Shown piece by piece: positions 1 to 8,764 of a DNA stretch of 64,000 nucleotides (positions within the stretch are counted from its first letter, which is position 1; each line of letters opens with the position of its first letter). The DNA comes from Deltaproteobacteria bacterium (GTDB lineage: Bacteria > Desulfobacterota > Desulfuromonadia > Geobacterales > Pseudopelobacteraceae), in the NCBI GenBank assembly GCA_021781535.1, contig JAJXWO010000016.1, positions 1 through 64,000 on the forward strand, given 5' to 3'. The translations under genes were made by a program, and so were the position numbers. The notes under the pieces were generated by a model. It was not told where the DNA came from. It saw nothing but the letters and a program-made list of their open reading frames with translations, and made no database searches.

Positions 1-257
1 AGGACGACGGCGACGGCGACGACGATGATCGCGTTGAAGATCCACTGCGGCGCCGGCTTGACGACGGTCTGGCTGGTGTCCGGCAGCGGCAGGCCCGAGA
101 TCCGCGGCATCTGCGTCGGCTGCGAGCTCGGGACCTGCATGAGAGGCCCGTGAGGGTCGAGCGTCCCCAGGCCGCCGATGCCGGTGCCGGCGCCCATGCC
201 GAGCGTCACGAGGACGACGGCGGCGCCACCCACGACGCCGTACGCACGGGCACCCAT
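1..257 (-). CDS. Actinobacterial membrane protein, N-terminal fragment (runs off window)
   Basis: About 85 residues are visible; the gene continues past base 1. The ATG at 257 is the only possible start because a TAG lies four codons upstream in frame. The N-terminus is hydrophobic and rich in Ala, Gly and Val, like a signal anchor. A Pro/Ser/Thr-rich stretch follows, and then a second hydrophobic run (FNAIIVVAVAVV) starts at the window edge. GC and codon use match the DUF4349 gene beside it and not the rest of the window. The two-helix layout recalls N-termini of actinobacterial DUF4129-type proteins, but too little is present to name a family. Confidence 0.5.
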   Translation of the reverse strand, partial: MGARAYGVVGGAAVVLVTLGMGAGTGIGGLGTLDPHGPLMQVPSSQPTQMPRISGLPLPDTSQTVVKPAPQWIFNAIIVVAVAVV

Positions 258-278
258 GCGCCAACCCTAGTGGGGGGG

Positions 279-1202
279 TCAGTGGGGCGTGTCCCCGCCG
301 TCCGCTGGGCCCGCGGTCGTCGGAGGACGACGGAGACGGCGGCGTACGAGCCACACCACGGGCACTCCGACGACCGCCAGCGCCACGAGGAACGGGAGTA
401 GCGCACCGAGGACGGTCGACAGGCCGAGGGCGAAGACGACGAACGCGTGCCACCCGGCCTTGAGCCCGGCCAGGAATCCCGTCTCCGGCGCGGGCGGGGT
501 CTGGACCACGGGGACGCGGCTCAGGGTCACCGTGATGGGACTCTGGGCGACGCGCTGGGCGAGCGCCTTCTGCTGGGCCAGCAGCGACTCGAGCTCCGAC
601 TCGCGTGCCGTGAGCTCGCTCTCCACCTGGGCGATCTCGGCGACCGACCCGGCCCTGGTGAGCAGGTCCCGGATGCGGGCGATCGAGGCGCGCATCGTGG
701 TGATCCGCGAGTCGACGTCGGCGACCTTGGCCGTGACGTCCGTGCTGGCGATCGTCCGCAGGGTCACCTCGCCGATGGCTGCGATGTCGGTGAGAGCGGT
801 GTCGAGCTCGTCGGCCTGAACGCGCAGTACGACGGTCGAGACCGCGTACGCGGACTTCTCGCCGCCGCTCACGACGTTCTCCATCGTCACCGTGCCGCCG
901 TGGCCGAGAGCGATGGCACGCAGCCGGGTAGCCGCCTGGACGACGTCCGGCACGACGACGGTCATCGTGGCGGACCGGATGATCTGCTGGGTGTCGACCG
1001 TGGGTGCCTGCGGGACGGTGCCCGTCTTGCTCTCATCGGTCTGGGCCGGCAGCGCACCGGGCTTGGAGACGGTGCCCGAGTTGGGCACGCTGTCGGCCTG
1101 ACCCGCGGAGCTGCTGCTCGTCCGCGTCGGGCTCGAGCATCCGGCGAGAAGGGCGCACGCGATGGCCAGCGGAACGAGGACCCGGGCCGAGATGAGGGAC
1201 AT
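279..1202 (-). CDS. DUF4349 domain lipoprotein (actinobacterial)
   Basis: This 307-residue protein starts with a lipoprotein signal peptide whose lipobox is LLAGC (Cys at about 22). A Ser/Thr/Pro linker follows, then a DUF4349 domain with its usual plan: a beta segment (IIRSATMTVVVPDV), a long coiled coil rich in Glu, Leu and Ala (about 165-225), and one C-terminal membrane helix (LPFLVALAVVGVPVVWLV) followed by an Arg-rich tail. This predicts an envelope protein tethered at both ends. DUF4349 has no established function. The start is supported by AAAGGAC just upstream, although that site lies in an inverted repeat. GC content and codon use are of high-GC Gram-positive type, unlike everything right of 1.58 kb. 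Confidence 0.85.
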   Translation of the reverse strand: MSLISARVLVPLAIACALLAGCSSPTRTSSSSAGQADSVPNSGTVSKPGALPAQTDESKTGTVPQAPTVDTQQIIRSATMTVVVPDVVQAATRLRAIALGHGGTVTMENVVSGGEKSAYAVSTVVLRVQADELDTALTDIAAIGEVTLRTIASTDVTAKVADVDSRITTMRASIARIRDLLTRAGSVAEIAQVESELTARESELESLLAQQKALAQRVAQSPITVTLSRVPVVQTPPAPETGFLAGLKAGWHAFVVFALGLSTVLGALLPFLVALAVVGVPVVWLVRRRLRRPPTTAGPADGGDTPH

Positions 1203-1206
1203 GGCC

Positions 1207-1236
1207 GTCCTTTCACGATGTGAACACTGAAAGGAC
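1207..1236 (-). repeat. Inverted repeat covering the DUF4349 ribosome-binding site
   Basis: GTCCTTTCA at 1207-1215 and TGAAAGGAC at 1228-1236 form a perfect 9-bp stem with a 12-nt loop. On the minus strand the second arm contains the AAAGGAC ribosome-binding site of the DUF4349 gene, so the RNA hairpin could hide it. No T-tract follows, so it is not an intrinsic terminator. Confidence 0.5.
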
Positions 1237-1247
1237 GTTCTGGGCTC

Positions 1248-1578
1248 TCAGACCGTTGACGCGACCGGCAGCTCGAGCCACCCGTACCGGCACTCGATGT
1301 GCCCGCCCGCCGCGAGGTGGTCGAGCATCCCCCGCTGCAGCCGCGTGTCCCGGGGCAGGTCGTGGCGCGGCGTCGTGGGGGCGCGGAACACGAAGTCGAG
1401 GGCCGACTGGTCCGACTCGCGCGCTGTACGGAAGAGGCGGTAGCGCGCCCCGAACCTCGCGATGTTGGAGCCGGGGACGATGCTGCCCAGCTGCGGGTCG
1501 AGCAGCCACGAGTCGCACGTCGCGTAGCGGATCGTGCCGAGCTCCGGGAAGTGGGCGGCGAAGAACTCCTGGGCGCGG
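1248..1578 (-). pseudogene. C-terminal fragment of GNAT-like acyltransferase (actinobacterial), cut at junction
   Basis: The last ~110 codons of the frame that stops at 1248 are unrelated to the TPR protein they are joined to. They read as the C-terminal GNAT-like domain of actinobacterial acyltransferases: FFAAHFPELG, then CDSWLLDPQLG, SNIARFGARYRLF, LDFVFRAP and a final LAAGGHIECRYGWLELPV. In intact relatives this domain follows an N-terminal acyltransferase domain of similar size, which is missing. The fragment shares strand, composition and spacing with the DUF4349 gene downstream. I take it as the 3' end of a real gene whose 5' part was lost at the chimeric join near 1578. Confidence 0.7.
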
Positions 1579-4500
1579 TTATTGCGCAGATCATAGGCCA
1601 TTGCCCAGCGGGAGCCAAGCGTGCGGTCGATGGCAAGCGCTTTTTCAAGCGTTTCCAGCGCCGTGGCGTATTCTCCAGCTTCACGCTGCACGAGGCCGAT
1701 ATTATTCAGCGTCGTCGCGACTTCATCACGCCGGACAGCCAGCTTTTCAGCCCGCTCCAGTGCCCCGTGCAGTTCAAGCTGGGCTCGCTTGTTGTCGCCC
1801 AGAGTCCACCAGATCAGGCCTCCGGTATTCTTCACCATAACCTGCTCAAGCGGCCATTTTTCAGCCAGAGCACTCTTCTCCACCTGCTCGCGCAGGTCGA
1901 AGGCCTCCTGGTAGCGTCCCTGGAACCAGGCGTTATTGGCCTGTTCCAGCACTATCCGCATTTTCGTACGCAGATTCTTTGCACCGACCTTTGCCAGTGC
2001 GTTGGTGTAAAGCACGGCGGCGGCAGGAAAGTTGCCGAGCAGGCGCTGACAGCGCCCCCGTTCAAGAAGAGTTTCGGCTTCCAGAGCTGCGTTGCCCTCC
2101 TTTGCATAGATATCTCCGGCCTGGGCATAATAGCGCTCGGCAACGGCATACTGGTTGAGGCGCAGGTCATAGATGCGGCCGAGGTTCCGGTATTGCTCCG
2201 CCAGCGGCATTTCATCCTTCAAGGTCCGGCGCAGACCGGCCGCTTCCTCGAAGTACGTCCGGGCCGCACCAAAATTGACCGCATTTTCCATCACCACGCC
2301 AAAGTCAGCCAGCGCCGCCGCCTGTTCCTTCACCATGCCGAGATCGGCGAAGATGCCAACAGCCTCTTTTAGTGAAACTGCGGCAGCGGAGAAGCGTTCG
2401 GCGTTCCCCTGCAGCAGACCGAGCCGCAGCAGGGCATCGGCATGCTCGGGTGAATACGGCTTTTCTTTGGCCACCCCCTTGACCAGCGCATCGGCGTGGA
2501 GTATCGCCCGGTCGGTAAACCCGGCGGCAAACGCGCTTTCACGGGCGTAGCGGTGCAACTGGGTGCGATACTTTGCCAGGGAAGGATTTTCAGCGACGAT
2601 CGTCAGCGCACTTTCAAACAGGGAGAGCGCTTTCGGATATAACCCGGCGTTATGGGCCAGCACTCCTGCTTTGCCGTATTCGGTGAAACGGCTTTTGCCC
2701 AGTTTTGCCGCCTCGGCTGCATCCGGCCCCCAGTCACCGATCAGGAGCCAGCCTGGATGGAGCTCTGTACGGGCATCGCCGACCGACCGGCGCGCATATG
2801 CGGCGACGAAAGCTTTTGAATCAACTGTCGCACCATTGCCCGGTGCGCCATCGGCCAGAAGAAGCGACGGAATCCCCTGCAGCGCGGCCAACTGCCCGAG
2901 AAAATAGCCCTGACGTAGACCGGCATGGGGAGCAATCACGAGCGAAAGATTCTCCGCCGCACTCAGTTCGTAAAAGAGGTGGCGATGACCCTTCTCATCA
3001 TCCCATAACGGCAGCGAGTAACCGCTCCCGCCACTGCGTGACGGGACTTCAGGCAGCAGACCTGCACGCGCAGGAAGGACCAGCGTGTGGGCATCGGGGA
3101 GGCGGGCGCTCATCGGTGATGACGGGAGTTTGGTAAACGGTTCGCCTCTCTGCCACCAGCCGGCCGGATCAAGTAGCTGGCGCCGGAACGGCTTGCGCTC
3201 GGAGAATGACAGCAGAAGATGGGTGGCGCTCAAGCCCCAGCTGGTAACCGGAGCGGTTGAAAACTGGGCTGGTTCCTCATAGGCGGCCAGCACCGGCGGC
3301 ACCACGGAAAGCCGGGCGTCAAGCGTCCGCCTGTCAACCGTCTCGGCAATAATTCCGGCCGTGCCGCCAACAGTAAAGAGCAGCCAGCGCGTACCATCGA
3401 GTGGTGTAAAGCGGAGCAGGGTCTTGCCCGACAGCGTTTCAAGGACATCGATCAGTTCAACCGGTTGCGGTGAAATCAGCCGGCAGAGTTTTCCCCCTTT
3501 TCCGGCAGCACACTCCCTGTTGAAGGACGTCTGAATGGAACTGAAGCGCTGCTGTGCGGCCTTGAGTGCCTCGGAGTGCGGCTGCGTGGCTGCATCCGCT
3601 GGCCGGGACAGCCTGCTCAAGTCAACCGATGCTGCCGCGAGCCGCAGCGCACCTTCTCCGGCCAGGGCATAATATGAGGGAATACGTTCAAGTTTCGTTC
3701 CGAAAAGGTCGTCAACAACAGCCTGTTCCTGTTGCAGCCGCAACTGCAGATAATTCTTGTCGGCAGCAGCCGCCTTGGAAACCGCTCCACGGAGCCGGTC
3801 GATCTCGGCCAGATGGGGCGCAGCGGCTTGAAACCGAGCGGCAGTGGCTGGATCATCCAGACCGAGTGTTCCCCGGCCGAGCAGTTGGACCCGTTCCAGT
3901 TCGCTCAGCTTTTCCAGCAGGGCAAATGACTGCTCCGGATTTTTGGCGGCACGCTGCTCAAGACGCGGTGCGAAGCGCTCCATAAGTTCACCGCGCTGCA
4001 GATCATACTCCGCCAGCGGCAGATGTTCGAGTACCCCAAGTGCCTCGTCATAGCGCCCGAGCGCTGCAAGAGCACGCCATTCAAGCGAATATGCGGCTGT
4101 GCTGCGGGCTTCATCAAGAGCAGCAGTACAGGCCGATTCTGCGCCATCGGCAAGGCCGAGCGCCATCAGGACCGCACCGCGGTTAAGCTGGGCGGCCACC
4201 CGCTGACGCCGCTGCTGATGGAGCACCTCCGGGTCTCTGCTGTCGGCGGCTGTCAGGAGCGTCCTGTCCCACTCCTCCAGCGCTTTGTACAGCAAGGCCT
4301 GACGACCGCCATCATCCGGTATTGCCTGAACCAGTCGGGCAAGCAGCGTTCCGGCATCATTGTGATAGCGGCCAGAGACAAGCGGCGGGAGGACGGTACG
4401 CGAAGCGTCCGCCAGGCGGGAGACCTGCGCCTCTATACCAAGGAAATCGGCGATATCACCCGACTTCTGTTCCGTGGCCAGCAGTTCTCCCCAGTTAACC

Positions 4501-7500
4501 AGGTTGAGCATTGCACTGACCGGGTTTCCGCCCTGCAGAGACAGGAGTGTCGAACGGCGAAAACCGTCTGCGGCATTTTTCACGTCACCCAGGGCATAAT
4601 CAATATGAGCGGTCCGGTGCGACAACAGCGCGACTCCGTACAGATCACCCACAGCAATGGCGCTGTTATCGGATGGATATTGTTTCAGCTGATTCCTGAG
4701 CAAAACGGCCGCAGCCGCCGGCTCACCCAGTTCGGACTGGATGCGGGCCAGATAAACCTCGGCGAGCCGTTTTTCCTGCACGGCGCTGAAGCCGAAGGCA
4801 GCAGCGGTAGAGCCACCCTTGTCAAGTGCCACATTTGCGGAGATTTCCACGAGGCCGCCGCTCCGTTTTGCCGGCGCCTTAGATTTTGGAGGGTTCGTGG
4901 CGATCAGCGTTAGCAGTTCGGTGAAACCGTCACGGCTCAGACGCAACAGCCGCTGTTGCTCCTCGCCGGAAGCGGCGTGCGCCTCCTTATAGGCGGCAAT
5001 GCTGGCCGAACGCCGGTTGGAGGCGAGATTGCCACTAAACCCGAGCCCCTTGTTCAGCCTAAAGGCGGCATCAAACTGCTCGCGGGCTGCCGTATAGCGA
5101 TCCGCTTCAAGATACGCCAACCCGAGTCGATCGTGGATTTCCGCTGTTGTTTCCACCAGGCGCGGAACCGCGTCCAGCTCTTTTTCCACTCCGGAGAGCA
5201 TGCTGTTCAGCTCTGCAGCACTATCGGCAGCCCCCTCTTTGTTCCAGGCGGGAGCCGAGTCCAGCAAAGCCCGTTGCCGGTTCAGCAGCAAGCGCACCGA
5301 ACTGTCAAAACTCGTCCATCCGGCCGATGGAGGCGCCTCCGGCGGGGAGACTCCGAGGCGATCAAGTTCCGCACTGATTGACTGTTGCTCACCCAGTGCA
5401 GCTTCAGTGGACGGCGGCCGTTCCGTTCCGGGAAAGAGCCGTTCCACGACCCTTCTCGACAGGCGGCCGAACAGTTCGAGCGGACGGGACGGGTTCAGAC
5501 GGGCCTCAGCCAGCTGAAGCGCCCTGAGATAGCCGGTGATCGGCGCTTCTTTTTCGCGCATCTGAAAGGCAACCGCAGCATAGCGCTGCTGAAAGATCAG
5601 CTCGGTATCCGGATTGTCAAACGGGATCTTTGCAGCAAGCCTCTGGCTGTAGAACGTCCAGGCGGTCGCCTTGCTGCCGAGCAGAAATGCGATATTGCCG
5701 ATATTCAGGTCCAGGTTGGCGCGGTTTTCCGGCTGTTCCAGCGGCCGGTTGAGCAGCCAGGCGCGGCGATAGAGTGCAAGCGCCCGCTCCAGGCCGCCCC
5801 GTTCACCATGCACCGTTTCTGAAATCTCGGCCAGATATCCCCTGGTCTGGGGTGGATACTCGGAAGACGGCATCCGCTCCGCCGCCCGCGCGATCAAACG
5901 GTCCGCCTCCTTCAGACTCTCCGTGCCCGGCAGATAGGTCAGGGCAAGTCCGGCTGCGTACAACAGCACCGGATCGTCTGGGTAGGAGTGCAGCATCTGG
6001 CGGTACCGGTCAAGCAACTCCCGGGCTTGCCCCATGGCGGCAACCGATTTGATATAGCCGCGATGCGCTTCGACGCTCCGTCCGTCATAGCGGATAAGAT
6101 CAAGAAATATCGAACGGGCAGCGGCAACCTCTCCCAGCCGGTACAGATTTTCACCCGCCGTGACCGTCTTACGGATGTAGGCGGCGCGGGCGAGCTGGTA
6201 GAGCGGCGTGTCTTCCGCCTGTTCGGTCATTTCCGTTTCGTACAGCGCCTTCGCTTCCGCATAGCGCTCCTCGCGGTAGAGCACCTCTGCCAGCGCAAAG
6301 CGCGCCGCCGCCGTCGGGGTCGGCAGGACGGGGAACTTTTCCAGCACCGTGCGGTAGGCATCCTTGGCCCTGGCCCACTCGTTCGCTCGATAGGCCACGT
6401 CACCCTGGCGGTTCCACGCCCCCATCGCCAGGCGAGGCAAAATAGTCCGGTACTGTTCCGCCAGCGCCGAAAGCGCCGCATGATCCGGGTGATCGCGGGG
6501 TGAAACCTGATCCAGAACGGCAGTGATCGCCGCCTCAGCCCACTCTTCCTGGTCGCCGTAGGCCGTAGCCACCTCGACGAGCGCCGCAACCGCTCCCGGA
6601 CCTTTTTCAAGTTTCGCCAGCAGGACAGCGCGCCTCAAGGCGGCCTCAGCCTTGAGCGGGCGGGCAGCATCCTTCAGGATGGCGACCTGTTCGGCCAGTC
6701 CGACGGCGGTCAGTTGATCCGCTGCTCCTGCACCGAAATCAGCCAGAAGTCGTGCGGAATCGATCAGGCAGCGGGCGGCAGCATCGTCGCCTTTCCCCGC
6801 CGCAGCAACGTTCATGGCCTTTCTCGCCTCACGGAGTATTTCCTGGCGTCGCTGCAGCAGCACGATATCGTTGCAGCGCTGCGTCGCCCCGGCTCTGATC
6901 CGGGCTATTTCGGCCAGAGCGGCTTCCTGCGGGAAACGGCTGTAGCGGCGAGCCACCGCAGCGTACTGAGCCTCGCCTTGTGCGATTTCACCGGCCCGCT
7001 CCATCAGCGAGGCAAGCGCCAGTCCGGCCTCTGCTCCGGACCGCGTCGGGGACTCTTCCCGCGCCAGCACACGGGCGCACGCCAAACGGGCATGGGCCGG
7101 ATCGGGGGGCTGACGTTCCAGGATGATGCGCGCCAGCGCCCATTGCTCAGCAACGGTCGGACGATCCGGTATTTCACCGGATGCGGGGAGGGACATCACC
7201 TGACCGCCACCGGCCAGACCGGCGACAAAATAAAAATCATCCCCCGCCGGAAGCGGCGCCACCGCCATCAGTGCCGCAGAGGTAAGGGGAGAAACCAGCG
7301 GGAAGCCGTCATCGCCGGTCCGCTTCAGATGCAGCCGACAGATCTGTCCCGGCTCCCGACCGGTCGCTGCATCCCCCCCGACAGCAGTCTGCCGGGTAAA
7401 AAGCAGCGTATCCGCACCTTCCCAGGCGGGATACAGATCGCGTTCAGCGCCGCTCGTCAGTTGGGTAAGCTGCCCTCCCCGTTCGTTCCACTGCCAGAGA

Positions 7501-8168
7501 TCACCATTCGGATCGGATTTCCGCGACACGAACACCCATCTATTCCCATCATGTGCCGGGGCCGCAAAAGCTGCATCGATGCCGATCGGCAATTGCTCGC
7601 TCCGGTTATCCGTGAGATGAATCCGCATCAGTTCACGAACATCCGCGCCCGGTTGCTGACGCTGGTACACGAGAGCCGAACCATCAGCCGTAAACACCGG
7701 CGCATCGTCGGCAGATTCCCGGCCGGTCAGCCGCCGGGGTACCGAGTTCGCTTTCGTCACATCAAGCAGCCAGATATCACCCTTGACATCATCTTGTGCA
7801 TCAACAAAGGCAACGAGTGTTCCTGATGAATTGAGCGCCGGGGCGGCAAGGCGTACCGGGCTTGCATGGAGCAGCCGCGGCAGTTCCGGAACAGCTGCAA
7901 AGGTATAGAGCCAGAGCTCGTCCCCATTGTCCCCCCGTTCAACGGTAACCATCCGTGTACCATCGAGAGTCCTGGCTACGTACAGAACCGGGCGGGAGCT
8001 GAAGATGGCCGGTTGGGGTGAAATTTCCGGACGCGAGCGGGGTGCCGGACGGGGTGCCGCCGGTGCCAGCAGATCATCGCCGAGAGGCAGCGCCGACGCT
8101 CCGGATGAGCAGGCCAGTACCACCAGTACGAAAAGCCCGGCTATCTGCAGTACCCGCTGCCGCTTCAT
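1248..8168 (-). CDS. Giant periplasmic beta-propeller/TPR protein with degenerate CHAT-like region (3' end chimeric)
   Basis: Residues 1 to ~2196 belong to this gene; the final ~110 are foreign (see the fragment at 1248-1578), so the true C-terminus is missing. Order of parts: signal peptide with a possible weak lipobox (VLAC); a TolB/PD40-like propeller at about 50-340 with repeated SxDGxxLxF-type blades; many TPR-like helical pairs at 350-1560; a CHAT-like region at about 1570-1800 (LLRFTPLDGTRWLLFTVGG, later LSLVIAPHAG and a helix ending in FVAAYARR); and canonical TPRs at 1815-2190. The position where CHAT proteases carry Cys (ACETG) reads APHAG, so protease activity is unlikely. The start is the ATG at 8168, which overlaps the upstream stop as ATGA; an ATG 12 bases further upstream is also in frame. 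Coupling to the DUF1318 and AsmA-like genes suggests a joint envelope role, which is inferred. Confidence 0.75.
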   Translation of the reverse strand: MKRQRVLQIAGLFVLVVLACSSGASALPLGDDLLAPAAPRPAPRSRPEISPQPAIFSSRPVLYVARTLDGTRMVTVERGDNGDELWLYTFAAVPELPRLLHASPVRLAAPALNSSGTLVAFVDAQDDVKGDIWLLDVTKANSVPRRLTGRESADDAPVFTADGSALVYQRQQPGADVRELMRIHLTDNRSEQLPIGIDAAFAAPAHDGNRWVFVSRKSDPNGDLWQWNERGGQLTQLTSGAERDLYPAWEGADTLLFTRQTAVGGDAATGREPGQICRLHLKRTGDDGFPLVSPLTSAALMAVAPLPAGDDFYFVAGLAGGGQVMSLPASGEIPDRPTVAEQWALARIILERQPPDPAHARLACARVLAREESPTRSGAEAGLALASLMERAGEIAQGEAQYAAVARRYSRFPQEAALAEIARIRAGATQRCNDIVLLQRRQEILREARKAMNVAAAGKGDDAAARCLIDSARLLADFGAGAADQLTAVGLAEQVAILKDAARPLKAEAALRRAVLLAKLEKGPGAVAALVEVATAYGDQEEWAEAAITAVLDQVSPRDHPDHAALSALAEQYRTILPRLAMGAWNRQGDVAYRANEWARAKDAYRTVLEKFPVLPTPTAAARFALAEVLYREERYAEAKALYETEMTEQAEDTPLYQLARAAYIRKTVTAGENLYRLGEVAAARSIFLDLIRYDGRSVEAHRGYIKSVAAMGQARELLDRYRQMLHSYPDDPVLLYAAGLALTYLPGTESLKEADRLIARAAERMPSSEYPPQTRGYLAEISETVHGERGGLERALALYRRAWLLNRPLEQPENRANLDLNIGNIAFLLGSKATAWTFYSQRLAAKIPFDNPDTELIFQQRYAAVAFQMREKEAPITGYLRALQLAEARLNPSRPLELFGRLSRRVVERLFPGTERPPSTEAALGEQQSISAELDRLGVSPPEAPPSAGWTSFDSSVRLLLNRQRALLDSAPAWNKEGAADSAAELNSMLSGVEKELDAVPRLVETTAEIHDRLGLAYLEADRYTAAREQFDAAFRLNKGLGFSGNLASNRRSASIAAYKEAHAASGEEQQRLLRLSRDGFTELLTLIATNPPKSKAPAKRSGGLVEISANVALDKGGSTAAAFGFSAVQEKRLAEVYLARIQSELGEPAAAAVLLRNQLKQYPSDNSAIAVGDLYGVALLSHRTAHIDYALGDVKNAADGFRRSTLLSLQGGNPVSAMLNLVNWGELLATEQKSGDIADFLGIEAQVSRLADASRTVLPPLVSGRYHNDAGTLLARLVQAIPDDGGRQALLYKALEEWDRTLLTAADSRDPEVLHQQRRQRVAAQLNRGAVLMALGLADGAESACTAALDEARSTAAYSLEWRALAALGRYDEALGVLEHLPLAEYDLQRGELMERFAPRLEQRAAKNPEQSFALLEKLSELERVQLLGRGTLGLDDPATAARFQAAAPHLAEIDRLRGAVSKAAAADKNYLQLRLQQEQAVVDDLFGTKLERIPSYYALAGEGALRLAAASVDLSRLSRPADAATQPHSEALKAAQQRFSSIQTSFNRECAAGKGGKLCRLISPQPVELIDVLETLSGKTLLRFTPLDGTRWLLFTVGGTAGIIAETVDRRTLDARLSVVPPVLAAYEEPAQFSTAPVTSWGLSATHLLLSFSERKPFRRQLLDPAGWWQRGEPFTKLPSSPMSARLPDAHTLVLPARAGLLPEVPSRSGGSGYSLPLWDDEKGHRHLFYELSAAENLSLVIAPHAGLRQGYFLGQLAALQGIPSLLLADGAPGNGATVDSKAFVAAYARRSVGDARTELHPGWLLIGDWGPDAAEAAKLGKSRFTEYGKAGVLAHNAGLYPKALSLFESALTIVAENPSLAKYRTQLHRYARESAFAAGFTDRAILHADALVKGVAKEKPYSPEHADALLRLGLLQGNAERFSAAAVSLKEAVGIFADLGMVKEQAAALADFGVVMENAVNFGAARTYFEEAAGLRRTLKDEMPLAEQYRNLGRIYDLRLNQYAVAERYYAQAGDIYAKEGNAALEAETLLERGRCQRLLGNFPAAAVLYTNALAKVGAKNLRTKMRIVLEQANNAWFQGRYQEAFDLREQVEKSALAEKWPLEQVMVKNTGGLIWWTLGDNKRAQLELHGALERAEKLAVRRDEVATTLNNIGLVQREAGEYATALETLEKALAIDRTLGSRWAMAYDLRNNRAQEFFAAHFPELGTIRYATCDSWLLDPQLGSIVPGSNIARFGARYRLFRTARESDQSALDFVFRAPTTPRHDLPRDTRLQRGMLDHLAAGGHIECRYGWLELPVASTV
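1570..1590. other. Composition and homology breakpoint (probable assembly chimera)
   Basis: Left of about 1578 the DNA is GC-rich with actinobacterial genes; right of it the DNA is Geobacter-like. The frame stays open across the join by chance. The exact base cannot be fixed by eye; the change lies within the GCGCGG/TTATTG transition. No repeat, integrase, tRNA or insertion-sequence end is visible there. Confidence 0.8.
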
Positions 8169-8764
8169 AGCGTCCGCCACCGTCCATCGGCATCCTGCAC
8201 CTTGGAGCCGGGGGCGCTGTTCTGACGGTTTATCTTGGCAAAAACCTTGTGAATAGCCGGCAGATCCTTGATCGTGAAGTTTTCATTGGTCTGCACCACC
8301 CGCATCATCAGCACTTCACGTGACCGGTTGACCTCCTTCACCACCTGCTGGAATTCGGCTTCGCCGTAATTGGCGGCAAACAGCTTCAGCTCTGCGGACG
8401 CCACCTTCGGCGGTTCACGGGTAAAGGGGGTCAGAAGGCCCTCCTGATTCTCGCCTACCCAGCCGAAACGCTTGAAGGTCTCCACATCATCGGCGTGAAA
8501 GGCGATGGTTTCCATCGCCCGGATGGCGTCAACCTGCTCCGGTGTATGACGGGGCGGTGCATCTATTTTTCCGGTCGGCGCGACGCCCCGTACCGATGCG
8601 ACCAGCAGCATATCCTCACTCAGGCTGTTGTAGGTTCCGAGCACCTGGTTTTCAAGAGACGTCCGCTCGCTGACCACATTGACATCAACCTTGGCAAGGG
8701 TACAGCCGGAGATAACAAGCGCCAGGCCAAGCGCCACTGAAACTGGTATAAATCTACTGTTCAT
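8165..8764 (-). CDS. DUF1318 (YdbL-like) lipoprotein
   Basis: This 199-residue protein has a lipoprotein signal peptide with lipobox VISGC (Cys at about 21). The C-terminal half matches the DUF1318/YdbL plan: FGWVGENQEGLL, a central helix with EVNRSREVLMMRVV, NFTIKDLPAIHKVF, and an ending GSKVQDADGRWRTL that parallels the GxYVQxxNGQW ending of E. coli YdbL. In E. coli, YdbL is a periplasmic partner of the lipoprotein YnbE, which binds the AsmA-like protein YdbH. Here the segment just after the lipid-attachment Cys (KVDVNVVSERTSLENQ) could serve as the YnbE part, making a natural YnbE-YdbL fusion; that is inference. The start overlaps the AsmA-like gene by 11 bases, and the stop overlaps the giant TPR gene as ATGA. 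Confidence 0.8.
   Translation of the reverse strand: MNSRFIPVSVALGLALVISGCTLAKVDVNVVSERTSLENQVLGTYNSLSEDMLLVASVRGVAPTGKIDAPPRHTPEQVDAIRAMETIAFHADDVETFKRFGWVGENQEGLLTPFTREPPKVASAELKLFAANYGEAEFQQVVKEVNRSREVLMMRVVQTNENFTIKDLPAIHKVFAKINRQNSAPGSKVQDADGRWRTL

Noticed and set aside
1-1578. Natural horizontal transfer of actinobacterial genes
   Set aside because: No mobile element, tRNA or repeat at the seam, and both flanking genes are truncated exactly at it; a misassembly explains this more simply, though reads are needed to be certain.
6714-7826. 370-codon open frame on the plus strand
   Set aside because: It lies wholly antisense to the giant TPR gene, whose minus-strand protein has clear propeller and repeat structure; the plus frame has no recognisable motifs.
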